This document shows, one piece after another, positions 47,260-59,981 of a DNA stretch of 64,000 bases. The DNA is from Prinsepia uniflora (Eukaryota; Streptophyta; Magnoliopsida; Rosales; Rosaceae). The position numbers and the translations under genes are program-made. The stretch covers positions 14,123,816-14,187,815 of the forward strand of contig CM064875.1 in assembly GCA_032719365.1 (NCBI GenBank), in the 5' to 3' direction. The stretch's first letter is position 1. Every line of letters begins with the position of its first letter. Below the pieces are notes generated by a model. That model was not told the DNA's origin, ran no database searches, and saw only the letters and a list, made by a program, of their open reading frames with translations.

Positions 47260-49944
47260 ATGGTGCTGCTGTCGAGCCTTGCGACGGAGATTGTGATCCC
47301 CGTCGCTGCCGTCGTCGGGATCTTGTTCTCGCTCGTCCAGTGGTACCTGGTCTCGCGCGTGAAGGTCACGCCCGAGCGGCACGCGCCTCCGTCCGGGCCC
47401 AACAGTAAAAAAAATGGCTTCAACGACTACCTCATTGAAGAGGAGGAGGGCCTCAACGACCAAAACGTCGTCGCTAAGTGCGCTGAGATACAGAACGCCA
47501 TCTCTGAAGGTAGAGCTTAGCTTTCCTGTTGTTTAGATCTTTTTGAGATTTTTATTAGATCTGGTTCTTCTCTTCGTGTAATAGTGTTAGTGTTGAAGCT
47601 TTAGACTGTTTGTTTGTTTGCTCAAGTTCAAAACTTAGTTGGAGTGATAAGTAGAATCTACTGTATTAGAAGTTCAATTTGCCTGTGCAATTTCTGATGC
47701 CTTAGACTGCGAAAAAGGGCCCAAATTGTCTGTGTTTGGTGTCGGGCTTCTGGATAGAAATGAATGGCGAAATTTTAGGTTTTATGTTATCTGAAGATCG
47801 AGCATTTGATTGCATATCTGAGTTGGGTCTTTTTCAGGATCTGTTTTTGCGTTTATTTAGCATAAAAATAAATTTATTTATCTTATTCATTAGACCATTA
47901 TTTAGATCCAGTTTGATACTGGAAAGAATATTGTATTACCACATCTTATCTTCTCGTTCCTGTTGTTGTTGTGATAAATCGCCGTTAATGATTTTGTCTT
48001 ATATCAATAGAGTCATTTGTCTTTGGGGCTATCAGTATTAATATTATGGTTGTGCACTCATGTGCCTTGCACGGGACTACGGGAGTGATATCATGTGTCA
48101 CGTCACATGTGGTAGGGTAGATTAGCATATAGTAATATATATTTGATTTTATTTTTGTTGAATTGTTAATGTGTTGTTGTCTGGAAGATAACTTAATTTA
48201 TTTACTTTTTTGTTTGTTATGTAAATAATCTTTTTCCCTGATTTGGATTAACTTTGTAAGTCCCTTTCTTTTTTTCTGAGTAAGAAATGAAACGGTATGT
48301 GAATAAAGTATTCTGGGATAGGAGCTTATTATTACCAGAACAGTAGTATAAAATTATAACTGATGCCAATGCACATTATAGTGCAGTTGAGCAAAGTATG
48401 CCATTTGAAGACTGCATTGTTGTTATTTTAAGTATAGAGCACAAACCAAAAATATATTCTGTAAAAAGGGACATGGTTCCATGAATGATTGGACTTTTAT
48501 GTGGACTACTGAGTTTAGTTCTCCATAGATTAAGAAAATAGGATGTTGTATGATGTTACCTATGATAAGATCAGTTTTAGTTAATCCTAAGCATAGTTCA
48601 TATCCTTAGATAAACATAAAACATTTTCTTTTTTTGGTGAAAACCAAGGTATCCTTGGCACGTAGGCGAGGACTAACTCTCGAGCCGCGTAGTACTCCGA
48701 TAGGGGGAGCTCTCCCTAACGTTTTCAATTTACTACCATATGATGATATAGACAGAAATGTGCTTAGTTTGGTTCTTTGCTATTTTTTTTATTTTCTAAT
48801 TTATTTTAATGGTTTAATATCCAAGTGTATGCTCAGACAGTGTTATCCTCTTTTTTACATGTATTGTTTTTAATTAAAAATGTGGTAATGATGGTTGTAC
48901 AGGTGCAACATCCTTTCTTTTCACTGAATATCAGTATGTTGGGGTCTTCATGGTTGTTTTTGCAATCTTGATCTTCCTCTTCCTTGGATCTGTGGAGGGC
49001 TTCAGCACAAAGAGCCAGCCCTGCACTTATGATGCACAAAAGATCTGCAAGCCAAGACTTGCAACTGCTGTTTTCAGCACTCTATCGTTCTTACTTGGTG
49101 GCATTACCTCGATCCTCTCTGGTTTTCTTGGCATGAAAATTGCCACTTATGCCAATGCTAGGACAACACTTGAAGCAAGAAAAGGTGTCGGGAAGGCCTT
49201 TATAGTTGCATTTAGGTCTGGTGCTGTAATGGGTTTTCTTCTTGCAGCAAATGGTCTTTTAGTACTTTACATTGCCATCAATGTCTTCAAACTGTACTAT
49301 GGTGATGACTGGGAAGGTCTTTTTGAAGCAATCACTGGCTATGGTCTTGGTGGATCATCCATGGCTCTTTTTGGTAGAGTTGGTGGCGGTATCTATACCA
49401 AGGCTGCTGATGTTGGTGCTGATTTGGTAGGAAAGATTGAAAGAAATATTCCTGAAGATGACCCAAGAAACCCAGCTGTAAGTAATATCAAATTTCGTCT
49501 TATAGTTTATTCCTAATATACAATTCTGGGGTATTGACATCCAAGATTTTGGTTTAACTTTCAGGTGATTGCTGACAATGTTGGTGATAATGTTGGGGAT
49601 ATCGCTGGAATGGGATCCGATCTTTTTGGTTCATATGCCGAATCATCTTGTGCTGCTCTGGTTGTTGCGTCAATTTCCTCATTTGGAATCAACCATGACT
49701 TCACCTCTATGTTGTATCCCCTCCTCGTCAGTTCTATGGGCATCGTTGTTTGTTTAATCACAACCTTATTTGCCACTGATTTCTTTGAGATCAAGGCTGT
49801 CAAGGAAATTGAACCAGCATTGAAAAAGCAGCTTATCATCTCCACTGTTCTCATGACTGTTGGAATTGCAATTGTTAGCTGGGTTGCTCTACCATCATCC
49901 TTCACAATTTATAATTTTGGGGTTCAGAAAGTTGTTAAAAATTG
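47260..49944 (+). CDS. AVP1: Type I vacuolar H+-pyrophosphatase, first three exons (gene cut by gap)
   Basis: The enzyme couples pyrophosphate hydrolysis to proton transport into the vacuole. Exons are 47260-47509, 48903-49477 and 49565-49944, with GT-AG introns and phases that join cleanly. Together they give 401 complete codons plus two bases. Residues ~9-33 form the first membrane segment. Residues ~55-83 include the family signature DYLIEEEEGLND and AKCAEIQNAISEG. Further membrane segments follow in exon 2. The pyrophosphate-binding motif DVGADLVGKIE begins at about residue 251, and DNVGDNVGD begins at residue 279. These are the Mg-PPi binding aspartates of the family. The usual length is about 760-770 residues, so the C-terminal half, which contains the K+-dependence motif, is missing. 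No stop or frameshift is seen. The next exon should lie in the N gap or on another contig. Confidence 0.95.
47510..48902 (+). other. Intron 1 of the H+-pyrophosphatase gene
   Basis: It is 1393 bp, GTAGAG...TACAG. Its last part (about 48630-48720) holds a more GC-rich piece, 'cttggcacgtaggcgagg' to 'gggggagctctccctaac', that looks like a short inserted repeat. No ORF with a recognisable product is present. Confidence 0.8.
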
Positions 49945-50338
49945 GTAAGATTTGTGTACATTTTCTTAGCAAGAACATTGATCTTGTATATGCAGGTGCT
50001 TCCTTTAAATTGTCAAACCATGAAGTTAAGGTGTTTTAGTTGTATGCTCTCTTCATATTTTCACGGGAAGAATGCCGGTTTTAATTGTTTCCTCTTTCCT
50101 AATTACACCTTGCATTCAGTTAATCCTTGGACACATTCCTGCAGCTTTTGTTAGTAGTGATAATGTTTCAGCTCGAGTATCTTTGTGTTGTTCTGTTGTC
50201 CTACTCTGAATTTGACGTGTTTTTTTTTGCCTGAACATCACTTTTCGTATAAATATGTTATTTTAATATCAACAGTAGACTGAATTGCTTATGACCTTAC
50301 AGACTGGGTTGCCATTTGATATCTCAAGTTGTAACTAC

Positions 50339-50838
50339 NNNNNNNNNNNNNNNNNNNNNNNNNNNNNNNNNNNNNNNNNNNNNNNNNNNNNNNNNNNNNN
50401 NNNNNNNNNNNNNNNNNNNNNNNNNNNNNNNNNNNNNNNNNNNNNNNNNNNNNNNNNNNNNNNNNNNNNNNNNNNNNNNNNNNNNNNNNNNNNNNNNNNN
50501 NNNNNNNNNNNNNNNNNNNNNNNNNNNNNNNNNNNNNNNNNNNNNNNNNNNNNNNNNNNNNNNNNNNNNNNNNNNNNNNNNNNNNNNNNNNNNNNNNNNN
50601 NNNNNNNNNNNNNNNNNNNNNNNNNNNNNNNNNNNNNNNNNNNNNNNNNNNNNNNNNNNNNNNNNNNNNNNNNNNNNNNNNNNNNNNNNNNNNNNNNNNN
50701 NNNNNNNNNNNNNNNNNNNNNNNNNNNNNNNNNNNNNNNNNNNNNNNNNNNNNNNNNNNNNNNNNNNNNNNNNNNNNNNNNNNNNNNNNNNNNNNNNNNN
50801 NNNNNNNNNNNNNNNNNNNNNNNNNNNNNNNNNNNNNN
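50339..50838. other. Assembly gap of exactly 500 N
   Basis: All bases are N. The round number indicates a placeholder of unknown true size. The pyrophosphatase gene does not resume on the right side, so the gap may hide several kilobases or join unlinked contigs. Confidence 0.98.
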
Positions 50839-51912
50839 TAATAACACGATAGCCAATAGCCCATTAGAGTTAAACTCAAGATACTGAGGGCGGCCCAGGC
50901 CTTCGGTCGCTCCGGAGGATGTAGTACTCTGGCCATCTAAGGGTTGTGAATGGCCCAAATAATCCAAGGGTTGTGAAAAATCAGGAGGTAAAAATATAGG
51001 ATGGCCCACCAAAAGTTATTTGTGAATTTGTTACTGCAATCACTATTTGTAGTTTATTTTTACCAAATAATGAGAGGGCATTTTAGTAAAGATGGGTTTG
51101 AGTTGCTTTGTTAACAGATCAAAATCATCAAACATCTGAGGATTGTATCGAGGGGGCTGACCAGTTGGGATCAGACCGCAGGGATGGAGATCGGTGAAGG
51201 ACGATGGTGTTCATCTCGTCAATTGGGAGGGCATCGAGGATAAGACCGAGATTATGAACAACGGGCTGAGGAGTTGGGATCTGAGGGCGGGAAGGAGATC
51301 GGTGTAGGACGGCGGTTCATCTCATCAATTGGGTTGGGTGTTGGTCATTCAATTCGTACAAATTGGGCTGGGAGGTGTCCTCCAAGTCTTCTTGATCATA
51401 AGCTTGTCCATTTTCTTTCCCATGGCTTCCACCTCCCTTCTAGGTACTTGAATTTTTCACTTCCCTCGTTGCTTCTTTTCTCTGTTTTGTGTGTTTTGAT
51501 TTTGTTTCTTAACTCGAATAATCAAATGGTTGAAGTGGCGAATTTGGAATATATATATATATACTATATATCACTAATGGAATTTGGAAATACCATTTGT
51601 TTTGGTGTAGTGTTGATAATTTACATTTATTTCTTAATGGCATAGGAATGCTTTTTAAGCTGAACCTTATATGTTTTTTATTTTTAATGCAATGAGCAGC
51701 CCTATGTTTGCAGTAATTCTCGGTTATTATTTTTTATTGTGAACTAGTTGGAGCCGTTAGTCTTCCGCACAAGATTAGCAGGACAGTAGAGCTAATCAAA
51801 TCATTTATATTCAGTGAGGATAGGGTGCTTTGAAATATGTAGTTCAAATTCTGGATGTTGCAGGCTTCAGGCTAACCCATTTATTGTTGTTACCGTTTGT
51901 TTTGTTGAATAG
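50839..51912. other. Non-coding sequence right of the gap, with a ~108-bp duplication
   Basis: No exon is recognised. Units at 51157-51227 and 51265-51333 are similar, sharing 'agttgggatc', 'ggagatcggtg' and 'ttcatctc.tcaattggg'. A motif at 50898-50935 matches, in inverted orientation, a motif at 63037-63082. Confidence 0.5.
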
Positions 51913-53044
51913 ATATGCGGTGACATTCATGGGCAGTTTTATACATGAAAGAGCTTTTCAAAGTGGGAGTTGATTGCCCTAAGACTAACTACTTGTTTCT
52001 TGGAGATTTTGTTGACAGAGGATTCTATTCTGTTGAGACATTTCTACTCCTGCTTGCCTTGAAGGTGAAAGACTTTACTATATTTCTCAGCTTTGCCTGA
52101 TTTGTTGAGCAGCTAGAAATGCTTTACTTTTCTATCATAATTGTTTTAATCTGTATTGCATCTGAAGTTCAACTGTTGTTTCTATTGCTTGAAAACATAA
52201 CCCTCCATTTGTAGATCATATGATCTGTTTTTTTGGGTATATTGATGTTTGTTAATAGATTTTTTGGAACACCCCTATTAATCGTCCTGGATTTAGATTA
52301 CACCCCCTGCCTTGGAAACCACAAAGTGACACAGTAGCTACGGCTTGGTTAGAGAATAAGTAAACTTGTTTGGAATCCCAAGATGTAGGTCACCTGGCCA
52401 GTGCATGCTAGTGCAAGAATTAAAAAAATTAAAAAGATAAGATAAAACTAACTGAATAAGTGAAAGTGCAAGTACAAGAATTAATTTCAAATTTTATTAA
52501 GACTATTGATTTGGGTCAAGTGTTGATAAGAGTGTTTATTTGGGTCTGAGGAAGATACAATGTCTTAAGTTTTTAACTATCCTTGTTCAGTTAGGCGTTC
52601 TACTTGAAGCCCTACAAATAAGGTCGTCTCTTGGTTTACAATAAAACAAATCACTTACCTCTTCCCCTATCCCTCATCCTGCTCGCGCCAAACAATTATA
52701 ATTTTAATTTTGGAGTAGTCTTATTGTTTATCTTTTTAAGTTGTTATAAAGTTAAGAGAGATTTTTGGAACCATTTTTCTTTTAATTCATTAGGTTTAGG
52801 GTATGTGGCCACCTTAACTTCACAGTTTTCACCGGAGGAATTTTTTTTTGGGATAAGTAAGTAATTATATTCCAAGAAAAACAACCTGGGGAACCAGGAA
52901 CACCAGAGTCAGAAAGCCCAACGACCAATTACATGTGAATTAATCTAAGTAAAGCAGCTTGAGCACTCAAAATGGAAGACATAAACTGAACCATACACAA
53001 ACGATTCCTAATTAAATTTACAATAGACTGAAAAATAAGAAGGT

Positions 53045-53086
<42 letters not shown>

Positions 53087-53409
53087 GGAGAGAAGAGCAG
53101 GGATTTTAACCATGATATAACATTGTGCATTTATTCTCATGTTGATCAAAGTCTTTGATGTTTTATTCATTACTTACTTTGTTTTCTTAAACAATAATTC
53201 TTACTTCAGGTTAGATATCCAGATCGGATAACACTTATTAGAGGAAACCAAGAGAGTCGACAGATCACGCAGGTTAAGTTTCTTTTACTGGTGCTTATTT
53301 TTAGTGCTAGCCAATCAGAACAGGTGTATGGATTCTATGATGAGTGCTTACGGAAGTACGGATTTGTCAATGTTTGGAGATATTGCACTACTGTATTTGA
53401 TTACCTAAG
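51913..53409 (+). pseudogene. PPX: Fragment of a PP4-type protein phosphatase catalytic subunit
   Basis: Three exon-like blocks with correct splice sites are present: 51913-52064, 53210-53272 and 53324-53409. They read ICGDIHGQFY, then KTNYLFLGDFVDRGFYSVET, then VRYPDRITLIRG, then VYGFYDECLRKYG and VWRYCTTVFDYL. This is the metal-binding core of PPP-family serine/threonine phosphatases. The QITQVYGFYDECLRKYG type fits PP4/PPX better than PP1. The first block has a one-base deletion after QFY that creates a stop. The conserved GNHE catalytic motif reads GNQE. N-terminal exons and everything beyond FDYL are absent. Retained introns show that it is a duplicated, not retroposed, copy. It cannot encode an active phosphatase. 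Confidence 0.88.
52850..53100. repeat. Inserted repeat and 41-base G run within the PP4 intron
   Basis: The intron between the first two PP4 blocks includes a stretch starting with a T-run and 'gggataagtaagtaattatattcc', resembling the end of a minus-strand retroposon. It finishes in an uninterrupted run of G at 53045-53085. A run of this kind is unusual and may be a sequencing or assembly artefact. Confidence 0.5.
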
Positions 53410-55215
53410 GTTTGCCCTTTTCTAGCACATAAAAGCTGCCTGTTGAAGGTTAGCTACAAATATTGCATTGGAAGTTAGTTTCATAGTGGGTAATGAGTAG
53501 GTTTATAGTGCTAGATAAGCACCTTTTGGAGTAGTGTGATTTGGATTTGATACTAAGGCGAAAATGTTGTTTAAACTAGTACAACATTTACAATGCATGT
53601 GTGCTAGGATTTGAATTTGAAAAAATGAAGGAAGCAAATGGATTTCAAATATCTTTGTTCATATATTCATCTCAAATTCCCTTCCATTAGTACTACACCT
53701 TGCTAACATCTAGTTATTTCCAATCCATTCAATCTAGTGTTTTTAAGTTTTTATTAACTTTAGCCTTATTACCAAATCCAAATCCAAATCAAAATCCAAA
53801 TCCTAACAAAACAAATGGGGCCTTATTTTCATACACAATGGAAGATGGTATAAAGACTAGGGATTTGGATTTGAGTTTGATAAAACTGCTAAATTTGTTG
53901 TTTAAAATATTACATGCTTGTAATATAGTGAAGAATAGTCAATAATAGTGACTAAATAGTAGCGACTCTGCACACATTAGACAGGAAAAATAGATTAAGA
54001 GAATGTATGTATTGTAGGATTGTAGCAATTAGTTTGAGTTAAAATATCATTCTATTTTCTATTTTCACTTTTTAAGGAACTTAATTTTTCAGGATATCTT
54101 GCATAACTATTTTATTTTTTAATACACCTACCTAACATATAACACACATATATATATATATATATATATATTATGATGATCATACTTTATAGCATATATT
54201 TATCTCTGGAGTGTGGAAGGCGCTTCACTTTACAGAGATGGTGGTCGAATGGTGGCTCTCTCTACTCCGAACTCTGAAGCAGCTCTTCACCTCAGGGCAA
54301 AGTCTATGAGACAATTTATTTTAGTTGTGATAATTATGGAATTTTTTGCACTTGTTTTTTAGTTTATCTTAAGGATATTTTTTGAGCTGATTAGGATAAT
54401 ACTTTGTTATAAGGGATAGTTTTTTAATGTTTAATGATGATTTGAAGAATAATGGATTAATTTTTGAATTGTTAAAGATGGATTTTGTGAATAAATAAAA
54501 ATAATTTTTGAAAATCTAATTTTTAAAAATAATAGATAGCTTTTGAATTTATAAGAAATGATTTTCTTGAAGCATTAATAATTTTTAAATGACAAAGGAA
54601 TTAAAAAGTCATATTTATAAGAAATTTCATTATCAAATTCCTTTATTTAATAGGTTAGTTTCAAGTTAATTTAAATTCCATCATTTGAAGTCTCAATACT
54701 TCAAATTTTCCCTCAAATTTTTTTTAGTTAAAAAGTAAATGAAACAATTTGTATGAGACAAGAAAAAATTGAGAGCCCCATGCCACTAGAAAAAGTACTT
54801 GTAAAATCGAAACTACCTTAAGTTTGATTATTAAGCCTAAAACTTGTGATGGACATAGAAAGTTTGCATATATCTGATCCAAGGCTTGAGAAAACTTTCA
54901 AGTCTTATAAAGTTGAGAATGTGAATTACTCAACAAAAAATTGGGAAAAAAAAATTGGGAAAAAAAAATTTACTCACAAAAATTAGGAAAATAGGGCAAG
55001 GGTTCCTATAACTTAAAAGAAAATTTGAAATTATAAAACAATTAAAAAAAAGTACATCAAACCATTTTATACTTAATACTACTATAATAAATTATTTAGA
55101 ATCATAAAAATATTACTTTAATTTTCACTTTGTGGTGGAAAATTACCAAAAAAATTGTTTAAAATACTATCCAGAACCAAAACTTTGAAAATCATGTTAA
55201 AATATAATTAAATTA
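53410..55215. other. AT-rich intergenic region
   Basis: No coding exon is recognised and no downstream PP4 exon is found. A (TA)n tract lies at about 54148-54171 and an 'aatccaaatccaaatc' run at 53775-53805. Homopolymer-rich duplications occur near 54935-54975. Confidence 0.5.
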
Positions 55216-55216
55216 T

Positions 55217-58050
55217 TTATAGTTTTTTATGAATAAGATGATTTTAATATTTTAGATAATTTTTTTATATCAATTGATCGATATAAACATCTACATTTTT
55301 ATACGCGCTTATAGATCGTCAGATTTTAAATATCAAAACCGATCACTTTACAATTTTTAGTACCTAGACCTTACCCATCGAAATCTCTAGATTACGAGAA
55401 GTTAAAGCCATTTGATTTTCAAACTCATGTTGTAGCCATCGAATGGTGCCACACCATTACTTAGTTCCAGAATTTGAAACTATCCAATTTTTTGTGCAAG
55501 TGATCTTCATGAATATGCAGTAAATATAGATGGTTAGATTGATAGATTGATGTCAAAAATTATTTAAAACATTTAAATCATCTTATTCATCAAACATTTA
55601 AAACACTTTAAGTATATTTTGATGCGTTTTTTCAAAGTTTTTGATTCAAACGATATTGAAACAGTCGAATTTTCAGGATCAGAATCGTTCACTTTATGGT
55701 TTTTGGTACCAAGACCTTACCCGTCGAAAATTCACTAGATTATGAGAAGTTAAAGTAGTCCGATCATTTTGGTAGTCGTCGAATGGTGTCGCACCGTTAC
55801 TTAGTCCCGAATTTTGAAATTAGCTAATTTTTTTGTGCAAGTGATCTTCATGAATATACGACAAATATAGACGGTTAGATCGATAGATTGATGTTAAAAT
55901 TATTTAAAACATTTAAATCATCTTATTCACCAAACACTTAAAACACTTCAAGTATATTTTGATGCGTTTTTTGAGTGTTTTAGTCTCAAATGATATTTAG
56001 ACAATCGGATTTTCAGGATCACTTTACGGTTTTTAGTACCTGAACCTTGCTCGTCGAAAATCTCTGGATTACGAGGAGTTAAAGCCGTTCGATCGTCAAA
56101 ACTCATGTTGTAGCCGTCGAATGGTGACACACCGTTAATTAGTCTTGGGATTTCGAAATTAGCCAATTTTTTGTGCAAGTGATCTTCATGAATATGCGGT
56201 AAATATAGACGCTTAGATCGATAGATTGATGTCAAAAATTATTTAAAACATTTAAATCATCTTATTCATCAAACACTTAAAATAATTAAGTATATTTTGA
56301 TGCGTTTTTCGATGTTTTGGTTCAAACGACATTCATACAGTCAGATTTTCAAGATCGGAACCGTTAAATATATGCTTTTTAGTACCTAGACCTTGCCTCG
56401 TCAAAAATCTCGGGATTAAGAGGATTTATAGTCGTTCGATCATCAAAACTTATTTTGTAGCGTCGAATGGTGTCGCAACGTTACCTAGTCCCGAAATTTC
56501 GAAATTAGCTAATTTTTTGTGTAAGTGATCTTTAGGAAATATACAATAAATATAGACGGTTAGATCGATATATTGATGTCAAAAATTGTTTTAAAACATT
56601 TAAATCATCTTATTCATCAAACACTTAGTATATTTTGAAGTGTTTTCGAAATTTTGATTCAAACGATATTCAGACAGTCAGATTTTCAAGATCGGAACCG
56701 TTCACTTTATTCTATTTAGTACCCTAGACCCTGCTCCTCAAAAATCTCGGGATTACGAGGAGCTATAGCCGTCCGATCGTCAAATCTCATTTTGTAGCCG
56801 TCGAATGGTGTCGCTCCGTTACTTAGTCCCGGAATTTCGAAATTAGCCAATTTTTTGTGTAAGTGATCTACGAGTATATACAGTAAATATAGACGGTTAG
56901 ATCGATAGATTAATGTCAAAAATTGTTTAAAACATTTAAATCATCTTATTCATCAAACACTTAAAACACTTGAGTATATTTTGAAGTGTTTTTCAAAGTT
57001 TTGATTCAAACGATATTCAGACAGTCAGATTTTTAGGATCGGAAACCATTCACTTTATGCTTTTTTAGTACCTAGACCTTGCTCGTAAAAAATCTCGGGA
57101 TTAGAGGAGGAGTTATAGCCGTCCGATCGTCAAAAATCATTTTGTAGCCGTCGAATGGTGTCGCTCTGTTACTTAGTCCTAGAATTTCGAAATTAGCCAA
57201 TTTTTTGTGTAAGTGATCTTCATGAATATACAGTAAATATAGACGGTTAGATCGATAGATTGATGTCAACAATTATTTAAAACATTTAAATCATCTTATT
57301 CATCAAATACTTGAAACAATTAAGTATATTTTGATGTGCCTTTTCGAAGTTTTGGTTAAACGATATTCAGATAGTCGGATTTTCAGGATCGAAACCGTTC
57401 ACTTTATTGTTTTTAGTACCTAGACCTTCCCCGTAAAAAATATCGGGATTACGAGGAGTTAAAAGCCATCCGATCGTCGAAACTAATTTTGTAGCCGTTT
57501 GAATGGTGTCGCATCGTTACTTAGTTCCCGAAATTTTGAAATTAGCCAATTTTTTGTGTAAGTGATCTACGAGTATATACAGTAAATATAAACGGTTGGA
57601 TCGGTGATTGATGTCACAAAATATTTAAAACATTTAAATCATCTTATTCATCAAACACTTAAAACACTTAAGTATATTTTGATGCGTTTTTTTGAAATTT
57701 TGATTAAAACAATATTCAATCAGTCGGGATTTTCAGGATCGGAACCATTCACTTTATGATTTTTAGTACCTAGACCTTCCTCGTAAAAAATATCGGAATT
57801 ACAAGAAGTTAAAGCCATTCGATCGTCAAAATTGATTTTGTAGCTGTCGAATGGTCCTCGCATTGTTACTCAGTCCCGGAATTTCGAAATTAGCCAATTT
57901 TGTGTGTAAATGATCTACAAGTACATACATCAAATATAAACAGTTGGATCGGTTGATTGATGTCACAAAATATTTAAAACATTTAAATCATCTTATTCAT
58001 TAAACACTTAAAACAATTTAAATATATTTTGATGCGCTTTTCGAAGTTCT
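55217..58050. repeat. Tandem array of ~345-bp units, about eight copies
   Basis: The anchor 'aagtgatct' recurs at about 55500, 55842, 56179, 56525, 56863, 57213, 57561 and 57909, giving spacings of 338-350 bp. Each unit contains 'cagattttcaggatcggaaccgttcacttta'-like text, 'tagtacctagacctt', 'gtcgaatggtgtcgc' and 'atttaaatcatcttattcat'. At the left edge (55217-55310) part of the unit appears in inverted orientation. Open frames on the minus strand in several units share HKKLANFEI and FDDRTA, which most likely reflects repeat conservation rather than a gene. It resembles a small satellite block or the subterminal region of a DNA transposon. Confidence 0.85.
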
Positions 58051-59981
58051 TAAATATATTAGGACATAACACAAAAGGATTTTTTACCACCTTGCTAAAA
58101 TACAATTTGGCAAAGTAAGTATTCACCACTCTTTCTGTAATTCTCACCATATTCACCTGGAATTGACAGGAGGAAAATAATAAAAGAATAATCTGAATGC
58201 ATTTATATCACCACATCAACTTGGAAAATCAACTAATTTCAATCAAAGGGCAATGTGGCCTATTAGGATTTAGGGATTTTAGACTGAACTAGTATGCTGT
58301 CCGCGCAATGCTGCGGGTTTATACAACATAGAAGTTTGGGAAAAGGCAAAACCAAAAGTTATATTTGCCACAAACGTCACACATACTAAATCTCTACGCA
58401 AATTCCCTAAGAAACCAAACGTACAATGCAAAATCCAAAATGCATACAACGCATTGATATTCCAATTTTGAAAAAAAAGGAATGAAAATTTACAATGAAA
58501 AATAAAATGAGAAGTGAAAACAAAAGAGCTAGATTGAAGAAAGCTAGATCACAATCCGAGAAGCCTCCGGTCGTCGATTCGTGTGTATCAACCTGATGGG
58601 ACCGTTGAGGGTAATATTGCAATACTTCATCCAACTCTTGAAATTCAAAATCCTTCATATTATAGTGAAAACTGAATAATATTATGATATTACAAACCAG
58701 AAATATGCTAAAGTTTGATAATTCATTAGTTCATAGGTAAGTATTTTCTTAAATCAAAATTCAACATTAGGTTTCACTGCTACAATTTACAAATCAGTGG
58801 CATGGCTCCTAGAACACAACCAAACTCTCCCCCCCCCCCCCGCCGCAAATATCATCATAGAGAACAAACAAATCAGTACATATTATATTATGAGACAGAA
58901 TATACATCTTATGCTCCATATCCCTAACAATTCATCAAATCTTATCGTAAGTCTATTTTATCTTAATGTACTTTGATTTGAAACTTACTATGAAATACAT
59001 TTAAGCACCGACCCAATAATTTATCTGCCTTTTAAATGGAAAATGTGAGGCGTATAATTTTAACTACTAAAGAGTTCAATTACCTTAACTTTCGTCTTTT
59101 CTTCTCTTGATTGGTAGAAAAACTAAAAAAGTCCACAACAACTTGAAATAGAAAATGCAAAACCATAAATCCACTAACATCAAAGTGTCAAAATTAAGTA
59201 ACATGGCATTTTTGTACTCCAATTTAGCATCTGCAGACGCTCAAATAGCTGGCACAACAAAAACATTATTATTTAAATACAAAATCAACAAAGAGATTTA
59301 TCTAAAGGACCTTACGTTAGGCAAGAATGGAAAACCACCAAAGGAAAAAATTGGCATTAAGTTTCTGAAAACAGAAATTAATATCATTTCTCATCCGATT
59401 TAAAACAGAAAACACTTAAATTCATAATTAAATCAACATTTTACTCATGCATGCATCATATAAACTTCTTATATGATTAGATATCACCTTGTAATCATCT
59501 CCTAAAAATAGTGTCAGCAAACTTCCTAAAACTGAAGCATCACATGGGTACCGAAATTTCTCAAAAGGACTGTAATCAAGGAAAGTATGGAAACACACAA
59601 AAAGTTAAACGCATCCCATTTAGTTTTCCGAAAACAAAAATTAATATCATTTCTAATTAGATTTAAAACTGTAAATCACAAGTTCATAATCAAATCCAAC
59701 ATTTTAATCATGCATGCATCAATTAAAATTTCTAACACATAAATACCGCCTTGAAAGCATCTACTAAAAATAGTGTAAGCAATCTTTCTATAACTGCAGC
59801 ATTAAGAAACAAGCTACCAAATCTTCCCCATTACAACAGAGGAGAGAGAGATCAGAAGCATGCAGCAAGAGAATCAATTCCAAGAATAAGCAGTACAGGG
59901 GAAGCTATATGTATGGAGAAACCCTACAAAAATATTGCAACCCCAGGATAAAATTACAGCAACAGATTACTAATGTAATAC
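58051..59981. other. AT-rich region with a ~260-bp imperfect duplication
   Basis: Segments at about 59330-59585 and 59590-59800 share 'ttaatatcatttct', 'catgcatgcatcaa' and 'ctaaaaatagtgt.agcaa' in order. A minus-strand frame at 58407-58658 begins MKDFEFQELDEVLQ and becomes hydrophobic. I do not recognise it. A C-run lies at about 58829. Confidence 0.5.

Noticed and set aside
48640..48720. Same dispersed repeat as 50898-50935 and 63037-63082
   Set aside because: Only 'tagtactc' and a few neighbouring bases agree. The rest differs, so I do not join them.
50285..51012. ORFs of ~200 codons across the gap
   Set aside because: They consist almost entirely of N and have no meaning.
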